Shown piece after piece: positions 36,152 to 44,234 of a stretch of DNA of 64,000 bases. This stretch comes from an uncultured Flavihumibacter sp. (GTDB lineage Bacteria; Bacteroidota; Bacteroidia; Chitinophagales; Chitinophagaceae), in NCBI GenBank assembly GCA_902168105.1, contig CABHOY010000085.1, positions 24,592 to 88,591 of the forward strand, written 5' to 3'. Each line of letters starts with the position of its first letter. Position 1 is the first letter of the stretch. Both the position numbers and the translations under genes were made by a program. Under the pieces are notes generated by a model that saw nothing but the letters and a program-made list of their open reading frames with translations, made no database searches and was not told where the DNA came from.

Positions 36152-37705
36152 TCATTGATATCTGTTGGCCGGTTCGGGATCGAACATGAATAATGTATTC
36201 TTTCCCGACTTCTTCATGTATAACGGATCGCTTGCCCAGCTTTCTGTTTGCAGCCGGTTCAGGGCCGTTACCACGTATGTATAAAGATTCCCTTTTACAT
36301 AGGAATAGTCTATGAACTGGGGATCAGGCATCTGCTGTATAATGGCCAGGATCTTTGTAGGATCATTCAGGTTGATGGATTCGCTGGCGTTGAAACGGTA
36401 TAGTACATACTGTTGCGTACGACCGGAAGTGTCATCATCCGCCCAGTAAAGGTGCAGGCCATCCGCTCTTTCAAACGCATCTATGAAATAAGGCGGTAAG
36501 GGGGCCGGTAGCTTTATCCAGGGCATTGCAGGCCGCAAGGCCGGGTAGCGGTAAAAGTGGTTGCGCAGGCTATCCTCAAATCCTAAGGGATTGCCGTTAA
36601 AGGACTTAGCGCTGTAGTAGGCGCTTCCCTGAATAGTGTTAAGCGTGCGTGCTTCTGTGATCTGTATGGGCAGTTCGTACGGAAGGTTCCAGGCGGCATT
36701 ACTGCGGATGCGGTATACGCCATGACCAATATAGACATTGCGACCGTATCCATGTTGCGCCCACCAGTTTAGCAGTAACTCGTAGTTAGCCACACGATGG
36801 CCTCTTTCCCAATACAACTGCGGCAGTACATAATCGATCCATCCATTCTGGAGCCACTTGCGCACGTCTGCATACAGATCATCGTAATTGGAAAGTCCTG
36901 TTGAATAGGAGCCGTCCTGGTCTTTGTTTTTATTCCGCCAGATGCCGAAGGGACTGATCCCGAACTTCACCCAGGGTTTTTCTTCCTTGATCATTTTGCT
37001 CACCATCTGGATAATGGTGTCAACATTCCAGCGGCGCCAGTCGTCTTTCAGCATGTTACGGCCATACTGGCGGTAGGAGCTGTAGTCGGGGAAATCTCTG
37101 CCGGGAACGGGATAAGGATAAAAATAATCGTCGAAGTGGACTGCATCAATATCATAGCGGCGTACAACGTCACGGATGATCTGGGTCACATATTCCCGTA
37201 CCTCGGGAATACCCGGATCAAAATATTTCTTGCCGTCAAAGTTGACGAACCACTGGGGGCGCATACGGGTGATATGATTGGCGGTAACCCGGTTAGCACT
37301 GATAGCTGCGCGGTAAGGATTGAACCAGGCGTGAAATTCCATTCCACGCTTATGGGTCTCTTCCAGCATGAAGCGAAGCGGATCATAATAAGGATTGGGC
37401 GCAAGACCCTGAGTGCCACTCAGATACTCTGACCAGGGCTCGAAAGGAGAATCGTAAAAGGCGTCAGCTACAGGACGGACCTGAACTATAACGGCGTTCA
37501 TGCCGTTACGCTGTTGTTTATCGAGGAGGTTAATAAATTCCTGTTTCTGTATTTCTACCGGCAAACCTTTCCTGGAGGGCCAGTCAATATTTTCCACCGT
37601 GGCAATCCATACCGCACGAAATTCCCTTTTGGGTGGCAGTTGTGCTTTGGCCTGGCTGAAGATGCCCGTAATCGCCAGCGCAACTCCCAATATATACTTC
37701 ACCAT
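36152..37705 (-). CDS. GHL10-family glycoside hydrolase-like protein
   Basis: A 517-residue exported protein: signal peptide MVKYILGVALAITGIFSQAKA, then a GHL10 (DUF187) TIM barrel from REFRAVWIATVENIDWPSRK (about 28-47) through IVQVRPVADAFYDS, FHAWFNPYRA, IDAVHFDDYFYPYP (about 196-209) and DYVLPQLYWERGH. A fibronectin type III-like C-terminal domain follows (about 420-510). Members are predicted to cleave cell-wall or other polysaccharides; the substrate is not established. Convergent with pafA. Confidence 0.88.
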   Translation of the reverse strand: MVKYILGVALAITGIFSQAKAQLPPKREFRAVWIATVENIDWPSRKGLPVEIQKQEFINLLDKQQRNGMNAVIVQVRPVADAFYDSPFEPWSEYLSGTQGLAPNPYYDPLRFMLEETHKRGMEFHAWFNPYRAAISANRVTANHITRMRPQWFVNFDGKKYFDPGIPEVREYVTQIIRDVVRRYDIDAVHFDDYFYPYPVPGRDFPDYSSYRQYGRNMLKDDWRRWNVDTIIQMVSKMIKEEKPWVKFGISPFGIWRNKNKDQDGSYSTGLSNYDDLYADVRKWLQNGWIDYVLPQLYWERGHRVANYELLLNWWAQHGYGRNVYIGHGVYRIRSNAAWNLPYELPIQITEARTLNTIQGSAYYSAKSFNGNPLGFEDSLRNHFYRYPALRPAMPWIKLPAPLPPYFIDAFERADGLHLYWADDDTSGRTQQYVLYRFNASESINLNDPTKILAIIQQMPDPQFIDYSYVKGNLYTYVVTALNRLQTESWASDPLYMKKSGKNTLFMFDPEPANRYQ

Positions 37706-37966
37706 CTAGTATGTAGGTTAAGACCTGAAAAACTGCGAAAATAACAAAACCATTCATTTAAGCAACCTTGTCTAAGGGGCTGCTGGCCATGAAGGTCATT
37801 ATGCAGCACAAACGGTGCCGGATTGGGAACAAACCGGGCCGGGAAGACATGTGAAGTAAAAATCGTCTATATCCCTATTGTAAAATTCGATATGGAAAAC
37901 GGCTGATCCTACTGGGTATGTGGACGAAAGTTGCTACCTTTGTTCCATCAAAAAGTTTAGAGTACC

Positions 37967-38563
37967 ATGATTAAAACAGGCAATCCCATTATCAGCATAT
38001 ATACGGAAATGACGCCAAACCCGGAAACAATGAAGTTTGTGGCTAACAAACTGTTGTATCCAGGTAAGCACATCGATTTTCCGGATGAGGCCAGCGCGAA
38101 GCCATCTCCACTGGCCGTTGAGCTGTTCAGCTTTCCGTTCATAAGGGGCGTTTTTGTTATGGCTAATTTTATTACGCTGACAAAGACTCCTGACACTGAT
38201 TGGAACGACATTATACCTACTATAAAATCCTTCCTGAAGGAATATCTGGAAGATAACCGTCCCGTTATCAACGAAGAGGAAATAGTGGTGACAAAAGATA
38301 CCGCCAGCAATGAAGTAAGTGCAGATGACACTGATGTGGTAAAACGTATCAAGGAATTACTTGAGAACTACGTTAAACCGGCAGTTGAAATGGATGGCGG
38401 TGCAATTCAATTTAAAGATTACGACGACGGTACTGTGACATTGATGCTGCAGGGTTCCTGTTCAGGTTGCCCATCTTCCATGATTACGTTGAAAGCCGGT
38501 ATTGAAGGCATGATGAAGCGTATGATCCCGGAAGTGAAGGAAGTGGTGGCAGAAGCAGAATAA
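37967..38563 (+). CDS. NifU-like Fe-S scaffold protein (Nfu)
   Basis: A 198-residue cytosolic Fe-S cluster carrier. An N-terminal Nfu_N domain (about 10-95, IYTEMTPNPETMKFVANK) is followed by a NifU-like domain (about 120-195) with the cluster-binding GSCSGCPSS (Cys165 and Cys168). This two-domain form is usual in Bacteroidota. It would deliver [4Fe-4S] clusters to apo-enzymes such as NadA, GltB/GltD or MqnC. TACCTTTG at 37935-37942 is a candidate -7 box 24 nt before the ATG. Confidence 0.93.
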   Translation: MIKTGNPIISIYTEMTPNPETMKFVANKLLYPGKHIDFPDEASAKPSPLAVELFSFPFIRGVFVMANFITLTKTPDTDWNDIIPTIKSFLKEYLEDNRPVINEEEIVVTKDTASNEVSADDTDVVKRIKELLENYVKPAVEMDGGAIQFKDYDDGTVTLMLQGSCSGCPSSMITLKAGIEGMMKRMIPEVKEVVAEAE

Positions 38564-38597
38564 GCCATAGTTGAGAGAATGATAGTGTTAAAAAAGA

Positions 38598-38623
38598 GCG
38601 CAGTCTTTTGACTGTGCTTTTTT
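38598..38623 (+). terminator. Terminator of the nfu-like gene
   Basis: GCGCAGTC (38598-38605) pairs with GACTGTGC (38610-38617, one G-T wobble) around TTTT and is followed by T6. Confidence 0.8.
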
Positions 38624-38671
38624 ATTGTCCCTGGTTTATCTTTAGCCATTATTCCGAAACACTTTATACTT

Positions 38672-39220
38672 ATGAAAAAATATGCATTGCTCTGGATGAC
38701 CCTGGTGATTGCCGGAGGTATACAGGCACAATCCGGAGGCGGAAAGCCTGGGGCTGAAATCACCTATGGGTTTAAATACAACGGGAAAGACGTTCCCGGA
38801 GGAGGTTTGAAAGTGTTCATTCAGGGAGATAAAGCCAGCTACCAGCCGCTCGACGCTGTTGCTCAGAAGGAACGGAAATTCCTGGACAACAAGGGAAAGG
38901 CCACCTACCAGGTTATCACCAGCAAGCAAGGGGAACAGCTGGCATTCAAAAAAGCGTTCGCGGACTATGACAAACCTGAACTGCTACCCGGTACTGATAC
39001 TGTGCTGGGATATCTTTGTAAGAAGGCCAAAGTAAAGGTCCGCTCTAACACTATTGAGATCTGGTATACAGATGCGTTGCCTGTAAAAGCAACCCCCGTT
39101 TTGGAGTTTGGCCCAGGTCTGGGGTTGATATTGAGGACATTGCGTAACGGCACATCCGAATACATTGCTACAAAAGTTGATCTCCGGAATATTAAGAACG
39201 AAGAGCTGAAATGGCCGTAG
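38672..39220 (+). CDS. GLPGLI-like N-terminal part of a PNGase F-type protein (probable 5' half of split gene)
   Basis: A 182-residue exported protein with signal peptide MKKYALLWMTLVIAGGIQAQ. The mature part matches a GLPGLI-like beta-rich domain (TDTVLGYLCKKAKVKV, then IEIWYTDALP). It ends KNEELKWP-stop. The next frame opens inside its last codons and continues as a PNGase F domain with no signal peptide of its own. One extra base just after the CCG codon would join the two into a single 559-residue exported protein, so this is best read as the first half of a frameshifted or split gene. Confidence 0.75.
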   Translation: MKKYALLWMTLVIAGGIQAQSGGGKPGAEITYGFKYNGKDVPGGGLKVFIQGDKASYQPLDAVAQKERKFLDNKGKATYQVITSKQGEQLAFKKAFADYDKPELLPGTDTVLGYLCKKAKVKVRSNTIEIWYTDALPVKATPVLEFGPGLGLILRTLRNGTSEYIATKVDLRNIKNEELKWP

Positions 39221-40344
39221 CCATGGGAACCATGGTGGACGATGCCACTTACCTGCGCCAGGTGATCGAAAACAGGTTCACGACCCTGAACATCTTTAAC
39301 CAGGAGCAGATCAGCTGGGGTAATAAATTCAACGATCCTGCGAACGATCAGGAGAATGTTACTTACCACTATGCCGGAGGAACAGTTATTCTCAAAAAAG
39401 TGAAACTGCCGGAAACCACAAATGTGACCCTCTTCGCAGAAGTGGCGGAACAGTCGAACGGAGATGCCTACGACCGTACAGGATCAGTATTTGTGATCCC
39501 CGTCGATAAGAAAACCTCTTTCCTGGATGGTTTGAAAAAAGGAGTGAAAGAACTGCCTGCATATCGTGAGAAATACCGTGGGGTTGTGGCTACCGATAAT
39601 TATCTGCCTACCCTGGAACTGATGCGCTTTTTCACACCGTTCGGGATTAAATTCTATAATGAAAAAACGAGAATAAAAGGTTACCAGTGGGCTGATTCCG
39701 CTGTGTACCGCCAGGATATCACTGAATTACTGCCCCGTTTACAGGGAGAAGTATGGCTCGGAATCTATATCGGGAACTACGACAAAGGCGGTCATAAAGT
39801 AAGCCTGCGCCTGAAGTACTATCCGGCCGACAATGACCAGAAGGAAATAAAAAAAGAAGATTGGGTAATGCCGGTATTCAATACCACCAACCTGATGGAA
39901 ATGGCAAACCAGGAATATGGTACCATGTTCGGGAAAGATTCTCTGGAAGTGACGGTGAATATACCTGCAGGATTAAAGAACCTGCGGATGCGTTATACCA
40001 CTACCGGCCACGGTGGCTGGGGTGGCGGAGATGAGTTCAACCAGAAACTGAACGAGATCTTCGTGGATGGAAAGAGAGTATATCATTTTATTCCATGGCG
40101 TACGGACTGTGGTAACTTCCGCTTATCAAATCCGTCAACAGGTAACTTCGTGAACGGTCTCTCCTCTTCTGACTTGAGCCGTTCCAACTGGTGCCCTGGA
40201 GGCGTAACGGAGCCGGTAACCATTCCACTGCCCGATCTCACACCGGGTGTGCATACCTTTAAGGTAGCGATCCCATTAGGAGAGCGTGAAGGAAACAGTT
40301 TCAGCGCCTGGAACGTATCGGGTTGTTTATTAGGAGAAAAATAG
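39211..40344 (+). CDS. Peptide-N-glycosidase F-like domain protein (probable 3' half of split gene)
   Basis: A 377-residue open frame overlapping the previous one by 10 bp. It matches the two-lobed PNGase F family, which removes asparagine-linked glycans from glycoproteins: NGDAYDRTGSVFVIP (about 90-104), ELMRFFTPFGIKFYNE, LQGEVWLGIYIGNY, GGWGGGDEFNQKLNEIFVDG and IPWRTDCGNFR with SDLSRSNWCPGG. PNGase F acts outside the cytoplasm, but this frame has no signal peptide, which supports fusion with the preceding frame. A TAAATTTG box for the next gene starts just after its stop. Confidence 0.82.
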   Translation: MAVAMGTMVDDATYLRQVIENRFTTLNIFNQEQISWGNKFNDPANDQENVTYHYAGGTVILKKVKLPETTNVTLFAEVAEQSNGDAYDRTGSVFVIPVDKKTSFLDGLKKGVKELPAYREKYRGVVATDNYLPTLELMRFFTPFGIKFYNEKTRIKGYQWADSAVYRQDITELLPRLQGEVWLGIYIGNYDKGGHKVSLRLKYYPADNDQKEIKKEDWVMPVFNTTNLMEMANQEYGTMFGKDSLEVTVNIPAGLKNLRMRYTTTGHGGWGGGDEFNQKLNEIFVDGKRVYHFIPWRTDCGNFRLSNPSTGNFVNGLSSSDLSRSNWCPGGVTEPVTIPLPDLTPGVHTFKVAIPLGEREGNSFSAWNVSGCLLGEK

Positions 40345-40351
40345 GACGGTA

Positions 40352-40359
40352 TAAATTTG
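40352..40359 (+). promoter_or_regulatory. -7 box abutting the pnuC start
   Basis: TAAATTTG fits TAnnTTTG and ends 4 nt before the ATG at 40364. No exact TTTG at -33. Predicted leaderless transcript. Confidence 0.4.
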
Positions 40360-40363
40360 GGAC

Positions 40364-40999
40364 ATGAATTTTGATGCATTATATCAGGGATTACAGGAAG
40401 GAATACATGCAATGAGCTGGCTGGAGATAGTAGCGGCACTGTTTGGCGCCATCAGTGTCATCTGCAGTAAACAAAACAGCATATGGCTGTACCCTACGGG
40501 ATTGGTGAGCACAGGTATCTATGCTTATCTCCTGTCCAGGGAGCAATTCCGTTTGTATGCAGAAGCAACACTGAACGTCTACTATTTTATCATGAGCGTG
40601 TATGGCTGGTACCATTGGGCTAAAAAGGGGGACAGTGAACCGGAAACACCGGTGGAATGGGCTACGCGCAAAGATTGGACGGTAACGGTGTTGATAACGC
40701 TCATCGGTTGGGGCCTTTTTGCCTATCTGCTCAGCCATTATTCCAACTCTGATGTTCCATTGATAGACGCATTTGTTTCTGCCACTGCTTGCAGCGGTAT
40801 GTGGTTGCTGGCTAAGCGGAAGATAGAGAACTGGCTGGTACTGAACGTGTCCAACCTGGTAGCTATCCCCTTATTGTTCCATAAGCATTTATTGCCGACG
40901 GCTATACTGACGATATTCCTGTTCATTGTCGCTGTGTTGGGCTATTTCAGCTGGAAGAAGATCTGGCAGCAACAACATGCGGCAGGACTGGCAAAGTAG
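40364..40999 (+). CDS. pnuC: Nicotinamide riboside transporter PnuC
   Basis: A 211-residue inner-membrane protein with about seven hydrophobic helices. The PnuC core is clear: ICSKQNSIWLYPTGLVSTGI (about 35-54), then LYAEATLNVYYFIMSVYGWYHW (about 68-89). It carries nicotinamide riboside by facilitated diffusion, trapped by phosphorylation. The NadR-like kinase gene follows 49 bp downstream on the same strand, a typical pairing for nicotinamide riboside salvage. Confidence 0.93.
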   Translation: MNFDALYQGLQEGIHAMSWLEIVAALFGAISVICSKQNSIWLYPTGLVSTGIYAYLLSREQFRLYAEATLNVYYFIMSVYGWYHWAKKGDSEPETPVEWATRKDWTVTVLITLIGWGLFAYLLSHYSNSDVPLIDAFVSATACSGMWLLAKRKIENWLVLNVSNLVAIPLLFHKHLLPTAILTIFLFIVAVLGYFSWKKIWQQQHAAGLAK

Positions 41000-41048
41000 T
41001 AAAGCGTTGGGCGTTAAGTAGATAAAGCAGGAAAAGTAATAGTAGTAT

Positions 41049-41582
41049 ATGTTGAAAGTAGTTGTAATAGGGCCGGAGTCAACCGGAAAGAGTACACTGA
41101 GTGAGCAGCTGGCAACGCATTACCAAACGGTATGGGTACCAGAGTATGCACGTCAGTACCTGGAGGAATTGCCCCGGCCCTATGAACAACACGATCTGCT
41201 CACCATAGCGAAAGGTCAACTGGCACTGGAAGATCAACAGGCAGCACAAGCTAACAAAGTGCTTATCTGCGATACTGACCTGCATGTGATCAATTTCTGG
41301 AGTGAATTTAAATACAAGACCACTGACCCATGGATAGTTGAACAGATTAAAACCCGTCAGTACGACCTGTATCTGCTGACTTATATTGACATTCCCTGGG
41401 AAGAAGATCCGCTACGGGAATACCCCGATCCTCAGATGCGTGAATACTTTTATAGCGTCTACAAAGATCTCGTATCTGCATCAGGAACACCCTGGGTAGA
41501 GATCAAAGGAAGTTTTGAAGAAAGGAGATCATCGGCGGTAGCCGCTGTGGATAACCTGCTGAAAAAGCAAAAAGCAGGATAA
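41049..41582 (+). CDS. NadR-like ATPase/ribosylnicotinamide kinase
   Basis: A 177-residue P-loop protein (AAA_28 type) equivalent to the C-terminal kinase domain of NadR. Walker A GPESTGKST is at residues 8-16, followed by VWVPEYARQYLEEL and CDTDLHVINFWSEF. It should phosphorylate nicotinamide riboside to NMN. It lacks the NadR adenylyltransferase and repressor domains. The pnuC gene upstream supports this role. Convergent with mtgA, 10 bp away. Confidence 0.88.
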   Translation: MLKVVVIGPESTGKSTLSEQLATHYQTVWVPEYARQYLEELPRPYEQHDLLTIAKGQLALEDQQAAQANKVLICDTDLHVINFWSEFKYKTTDPWIVEQIKTRQYDLYLLTYIDIPWEEDPLREYPDPQMREYFYSVYKDLVSASGTPWVEIKGSFEERRSSAVAAVDNLLKKQKAG

Positions 41583-41592
41583 GCATTAACCA

Positions 41593-42306
41593 TTATTTGC
41601 TGCTCACAAGTTCTGCGATATCCGGATCAGGAGCAATAAACCGCATCTGCTGGAGTATTTTTCGCTGACGATAAGAAGTAATACGGTTAGGAGGAACAAC
41701 AGTGTACTTTATAGGATTCGGAAGAGAGGCTGCGATCATGGCGGCTTGTTCACGATTCAGGCTCGCTGCACTTTTATGATAATATTGTTGTGCTGCGGCT
41801 TCAACCCCAAAGATGCCATCACCTGTTTGCGCAACGTTCAGGTACATTTCCAGGATCCGTTCTTTCCCCCATATCTTTTCGATCATAAAGGTAAAATAGA
41901 CTTCCAGGCCTTTGCGTACCCAGCTGCGTCCCTGCCATAAGAACACATTTTTTGCTACCTGCTGGCTGATGGTGCTGGCTCCCCGGATCTTTTTACTTTT
42001 CTGGTTATGCTTCATAGCCTTCTCGATGGACTTAAAATCAAAACCGTTGTGATCGGGGAATAGCTGGTCTTCGCTGGCAAGTACGGCCAGCTTGGCATGT
42101 TGAGAGATCTCATTATAATCTGCCCAGCTTTTATGGAAATGTTTATCCGTTCCGATGAGACTAAACCAGGAAGAGATCATGGTAAGGGTGATCGGAGGAT
42201 TGACCCATTTTAATATTATAATGTAAACGAATTGAGCAATGAATAGAATGAGTACAATCTTTTTCAGCCGTCTCCAGGTTCTCGGAACAATCCCTTTTAA
42301 GTTCAT
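41593..42306 (-). CDS. mtgA: Monofunctional peptidoglycan glycosyltransferase MtgA
   Basis: A 237-residue GT51 enzyme that polymerises lipid II. One N-terminal transmembrane helix (VLILFIAQFVYIIILKWV, about 18-35), then the catalytic LASEDQLFPDHNGFD (about 76-90) containing the essential Glu, KIRGASTISQQVAKNVFLW, KIWGKERILEMYLNVAQTGDGIFG and AAMIAASLPNP. No transpeptidase domain. Full length. Confidence 0.95.
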   Translation of the reverse strand: MNLKGIVPRTWRRLKKIVLILFIAQFVYIIILKWVNPPITLTMISSWFSLIGTDKHFHKSWADYNEISQHAKLAVLASEDQLFPDHNGFDFKSIEKAMKHNQKSKKIRGASTISQQVAKNVFLWQGRSWVRKGLEVYFTFMIEKIWGKERILEMYLNVAQTGDGIFGVEAAAQQYYHKSAASLNREQAAMIAASLPNPIKYTVVPPNRITSYRQRKILQQMRFIAPDPDIAELVSSK

Positions 42307-42405
42307 CCAGATTGGTTTTGCAAATTGGCTGGAAAGATAGTAAGATTATTTAATGTGGAAAACGTGTTGGCCTGGAAATTGGGGCTGCTTCCCACAGGAC
42401 TTTCG

Positions 42406-42413
42406 TAAATTTG
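42406..42413 (+). promoter_or_regulatory. -7 box abutting the sua5-like start
   Basis: TAAATTTG ends 4 nt before the ATG at 42418; the expected transcript is leaderless. No good -33 at the standard spacing. Confidence 0.4.
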
Positions 42414-42417
42414 TAAT

Positions 42418-43035
42418 ATGCTCTTAACCTTACATCCGGACAATCCGAACCCGCGACATTTGAAAACGATCGTAGAGTGTTTGAAAGACGGCGGCGTGAT
42501 CATCTACCCTACCGATACCGTGTATGGTATGGGGTGTGACATCTGTCAGCACAAGGCGGTGGAAAAGATCTGTCAGATCAAGCATATTAACCCCGCTAAA
42601 GCGCAATTCTCTTTTATTTGTTATGACCTGAGTCATTTGTCAGACTATGCAAAGAGTGTGGACACTCCCACTTTCCGTATGCTGAAGAAGGCGTTGCCAG
42701 GTCCATATACGTTTATCCTGCCTGCCAGCCGGGCAGTACCTCGTATGCTGAAAGCAAAAAAAGATACAGTGGGTATCCGCGTACCGGATAATAATATATG
42801 CAGGGCGATAGTTAAAGAACTGGGCAACCCGGTGATGAGTACATCTCTTCCCATTGAGAAATACGTGGAGGAATATACGGACCCGGAGATCATACATGAG
42901 AAGTTTGGTAAAATTGTGGATATCGTAGTGGATGGTGGATTAGGAGGACTGACCTTTTCTACTGTCGTAGACTGTACCGGTGATGAGCCGGAACTGATCA
43001 GGGAAGGTGCAGGCAGTTGGGAGGCATTGGTTTAG
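42418..43035 (+). CDS. L-threonylcarbamoyladenylate synthase (Sua5/YciO/YrdC family)
   Basis: A 205-residue cytosolic protein of the YrdC fold, making threonylcarbamoyl-AMP for the t6A37 modification of ANN-decoding tRNAs. KDGGVIIYPTDTVYGMGCDI (about 22-41), the KxR-type LKAKKDTVGIRVPDN and GNPVMSTSLP are present. It lacks a Sua5 extension and is closest in layout to YciO/YrdC, so the exact branch is uncertain. Confidence 0.88.
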   Translation: MLLTLHPDNPNPRHLKTIVECLKDGGVIIYPTDTVYGMGCDICQHKAVEKICQIKHINPAKAQFSFICYDLSHLSDYAKSVDTPTFRMLKKALPGPYTFILPASRAVPRMLKAKKDTVGIRVPDNNICRAIVKELGNPVMSTSLPIEKYVEEYTDPEIIHEKFGKIVDIVVDGGLGGLTFSTVVDCTGDEPELIREGAGSWEALV

Positions 43036-43054
43036 ACTTTTAAATGAATTGATT

Positions 43055-43402
43055 ATGAAGAAAATGGCGTCCATAGTGGGATTACTGTTAATTACTTGCC
43101 TGACGCATCTATCTGCCCAGATGCGGATAGCGGTCGCGCCGCTTTATCCGTTGACTAAGTCAAGCAAGTTATGGTTCACTGACAAAAAAGAGGTGGCGGC
43201 GCCTGTATATTTATCCTCTTTCCAGGTTACCGATAACCGTGCCTTACCAGAGGCAAAATCTCCTCTTGCAGCGAATAGTTATTACCAGCAACATTTCGGT
43301 TTTTTCTGTAAAAAAGAGTGGAATTGGGAGAAGCAAACGCAGTTACCTGTGAAGGTGCGATTGGGGAGTTACCAGGAGGCGCAGCGGCTGGAGGGGAAGT
43401 GA
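43055..43402 (+). CDS. Small exported protein of unknown function
   Basis: A 115-residue protein from the ATG at 43055, which starts the signal peptide MKKMASIVGLLLITCLTHLSAQ; an earlier in-frame ATG overlaps the Sua5-type gene. The mature part of about 93 residues contains NSYYQQHFGFFCKKEWNWEK. No domain recognised. It starts 19 bp after the previous stop, so may be cotranscribed. Confidence 0.65.
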   Translation: MKKMASIVGLLLITCLTHLSAQMRIAVAPLYPLTKSSKLWFTDKKEVAAPVYLSSFQVTDNRALPEAKSPLAANSYYQQHFGFFCKKEWNWEKQTQLPVKVRLGSYQEAQRLEGK

Positions 43403-43676
43403 TCCTAATGCCGATCTACTCAATACAGTAGGACGTTTCCTCGCTTATTAATGACTCTGTCAATTAAATTGTTTGCTTCTGTCAATCAAATATTTAGGAG
43501 GTCTGAGTTCTCTTTTTTAAGTGTTAATACTCCAAATTTTATCGCCCCGTATTCTACTCATTCTAGTGTATTTTCTGGTACTCGCATGGGTGTGATGTAG
43601 CGTTTAATTTCTTGTTTGTTGATTAAGTCAAGTATGTGTTTGATGCCTTGTTTTTGGGAGTAGGAATGAGGTACGA

Positions 43677-43831
43677 CGGTTTTCAGGTGGGACCACTGGC
43701 TGCAGTTCTTTGAAGCTACGGTCGATTGGGCATTGGGAATCGTGTTTGGCTTTAGGATAATTATTTAACCCCTGTTGCGTCGTATCGGCATGCTTCAAAT
43801 AACTGAGGCCAGTGGTCTCCACCTGAAACCG
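43677..43831. mobile_element. Long-armed inverted-repeat element 1 (MITE-like)
   Basis: A 155-bp element whose ends are imperfect inverted repeats of about 40 nt (43677-43716 with 43792-43831), sharing CGGTTT(T)CAGGTGG at the tip, ACCACTGGC in the middle and TTTGAAGC at the inner end. The roughly 75-bp centre has no gene. Such architecture fits a miniature inverted-repeat element or a long structured RNA. No transposase is adjacent and no target duplication was identified. Confidence 0.6.
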
Positions 43832-44014
43832 TCCGGCGATTCAGTTGTTCCAATTGTTGCAGGACGCTTTTTCAAATAGCATCTTTCAAGAGCAATATTT
43901 TCGACTATGCATAAACGAGAAGGGAAGTGTATCCCTCATCATCTTTCATGATAATACTCCATGGTCCATGAAAGAATACATCCTCGCTACCAATAGGGAG
44001 AACATAAACGGCGT

Positions 44015-44157
44015 GGTTTCAGGAAGGGAATCGCGGGCCTTCGGCTCTCCGGGATACGCTTGATGCGGTCAAATAAATATCCTACAGCTCATACGCTTGA
44101 CAAAGCTTAATAGCCATCCAACCGGAGAGGCGCCGACCGCGATCCCATCCTGAAACC
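44015..44157. mobile_element. Long-armed inverted-repeat element 2 (MITE-like)
   Basis: A 143-bp element with imperfect 36-38-nt inverted ends (44015-44052 with 44122-44157): GGTTTCAGG at the tip, GGGAATCGCGG or its counterpart in the middle and CTCTCCGG at the inner end. It shares the GGTTTCAGG tip with element 1, 183 bp away, but its arms otherwise differ. The centre holds two copies of ATACGCTTGA (44054-44063 and 44091-44100). Confidence 0.6.
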
Positions 44158-44177
44158 GAAGCAGTGTGTCTCCCCCA

Positions 44178-44212
44178 AAAAACAAAACGGCTGCCCCGGA
44201 AAGAGACAGCCG
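44178..44212 (-). terminator. Terminator of the C1 peptidase gene
   Basis: On the minus strand CGGCTG (44212-44207) pairs with CAGCCG (44193-44188) and is followed by TTTTGTTTTTT. It lies 22 bp past the peptidase stop. Confidence 0.75.
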
Positions 44213-44234
44213 CTAGTATCAAGAGTAGAGAGAA

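Noticed and set aside
39205..39225. Programmed ribosomal frameshift in the PNGase F-like gene
   Set aside because: No slippery heptamer or clear downstream pseudoknot was seen; a simple indel or assembly error is more likely.
40352..41582. Riboswitch before pnuC
   Set aside because: Only about 20 bp separate it from the previous stop and the -7 box abuts the ATG, leaving no room for a leader RNA.
43628..44063. Two short open frames across the inverted-repeat elements
   Set aside because: Both overlap element arms and lack any recognisable feature.
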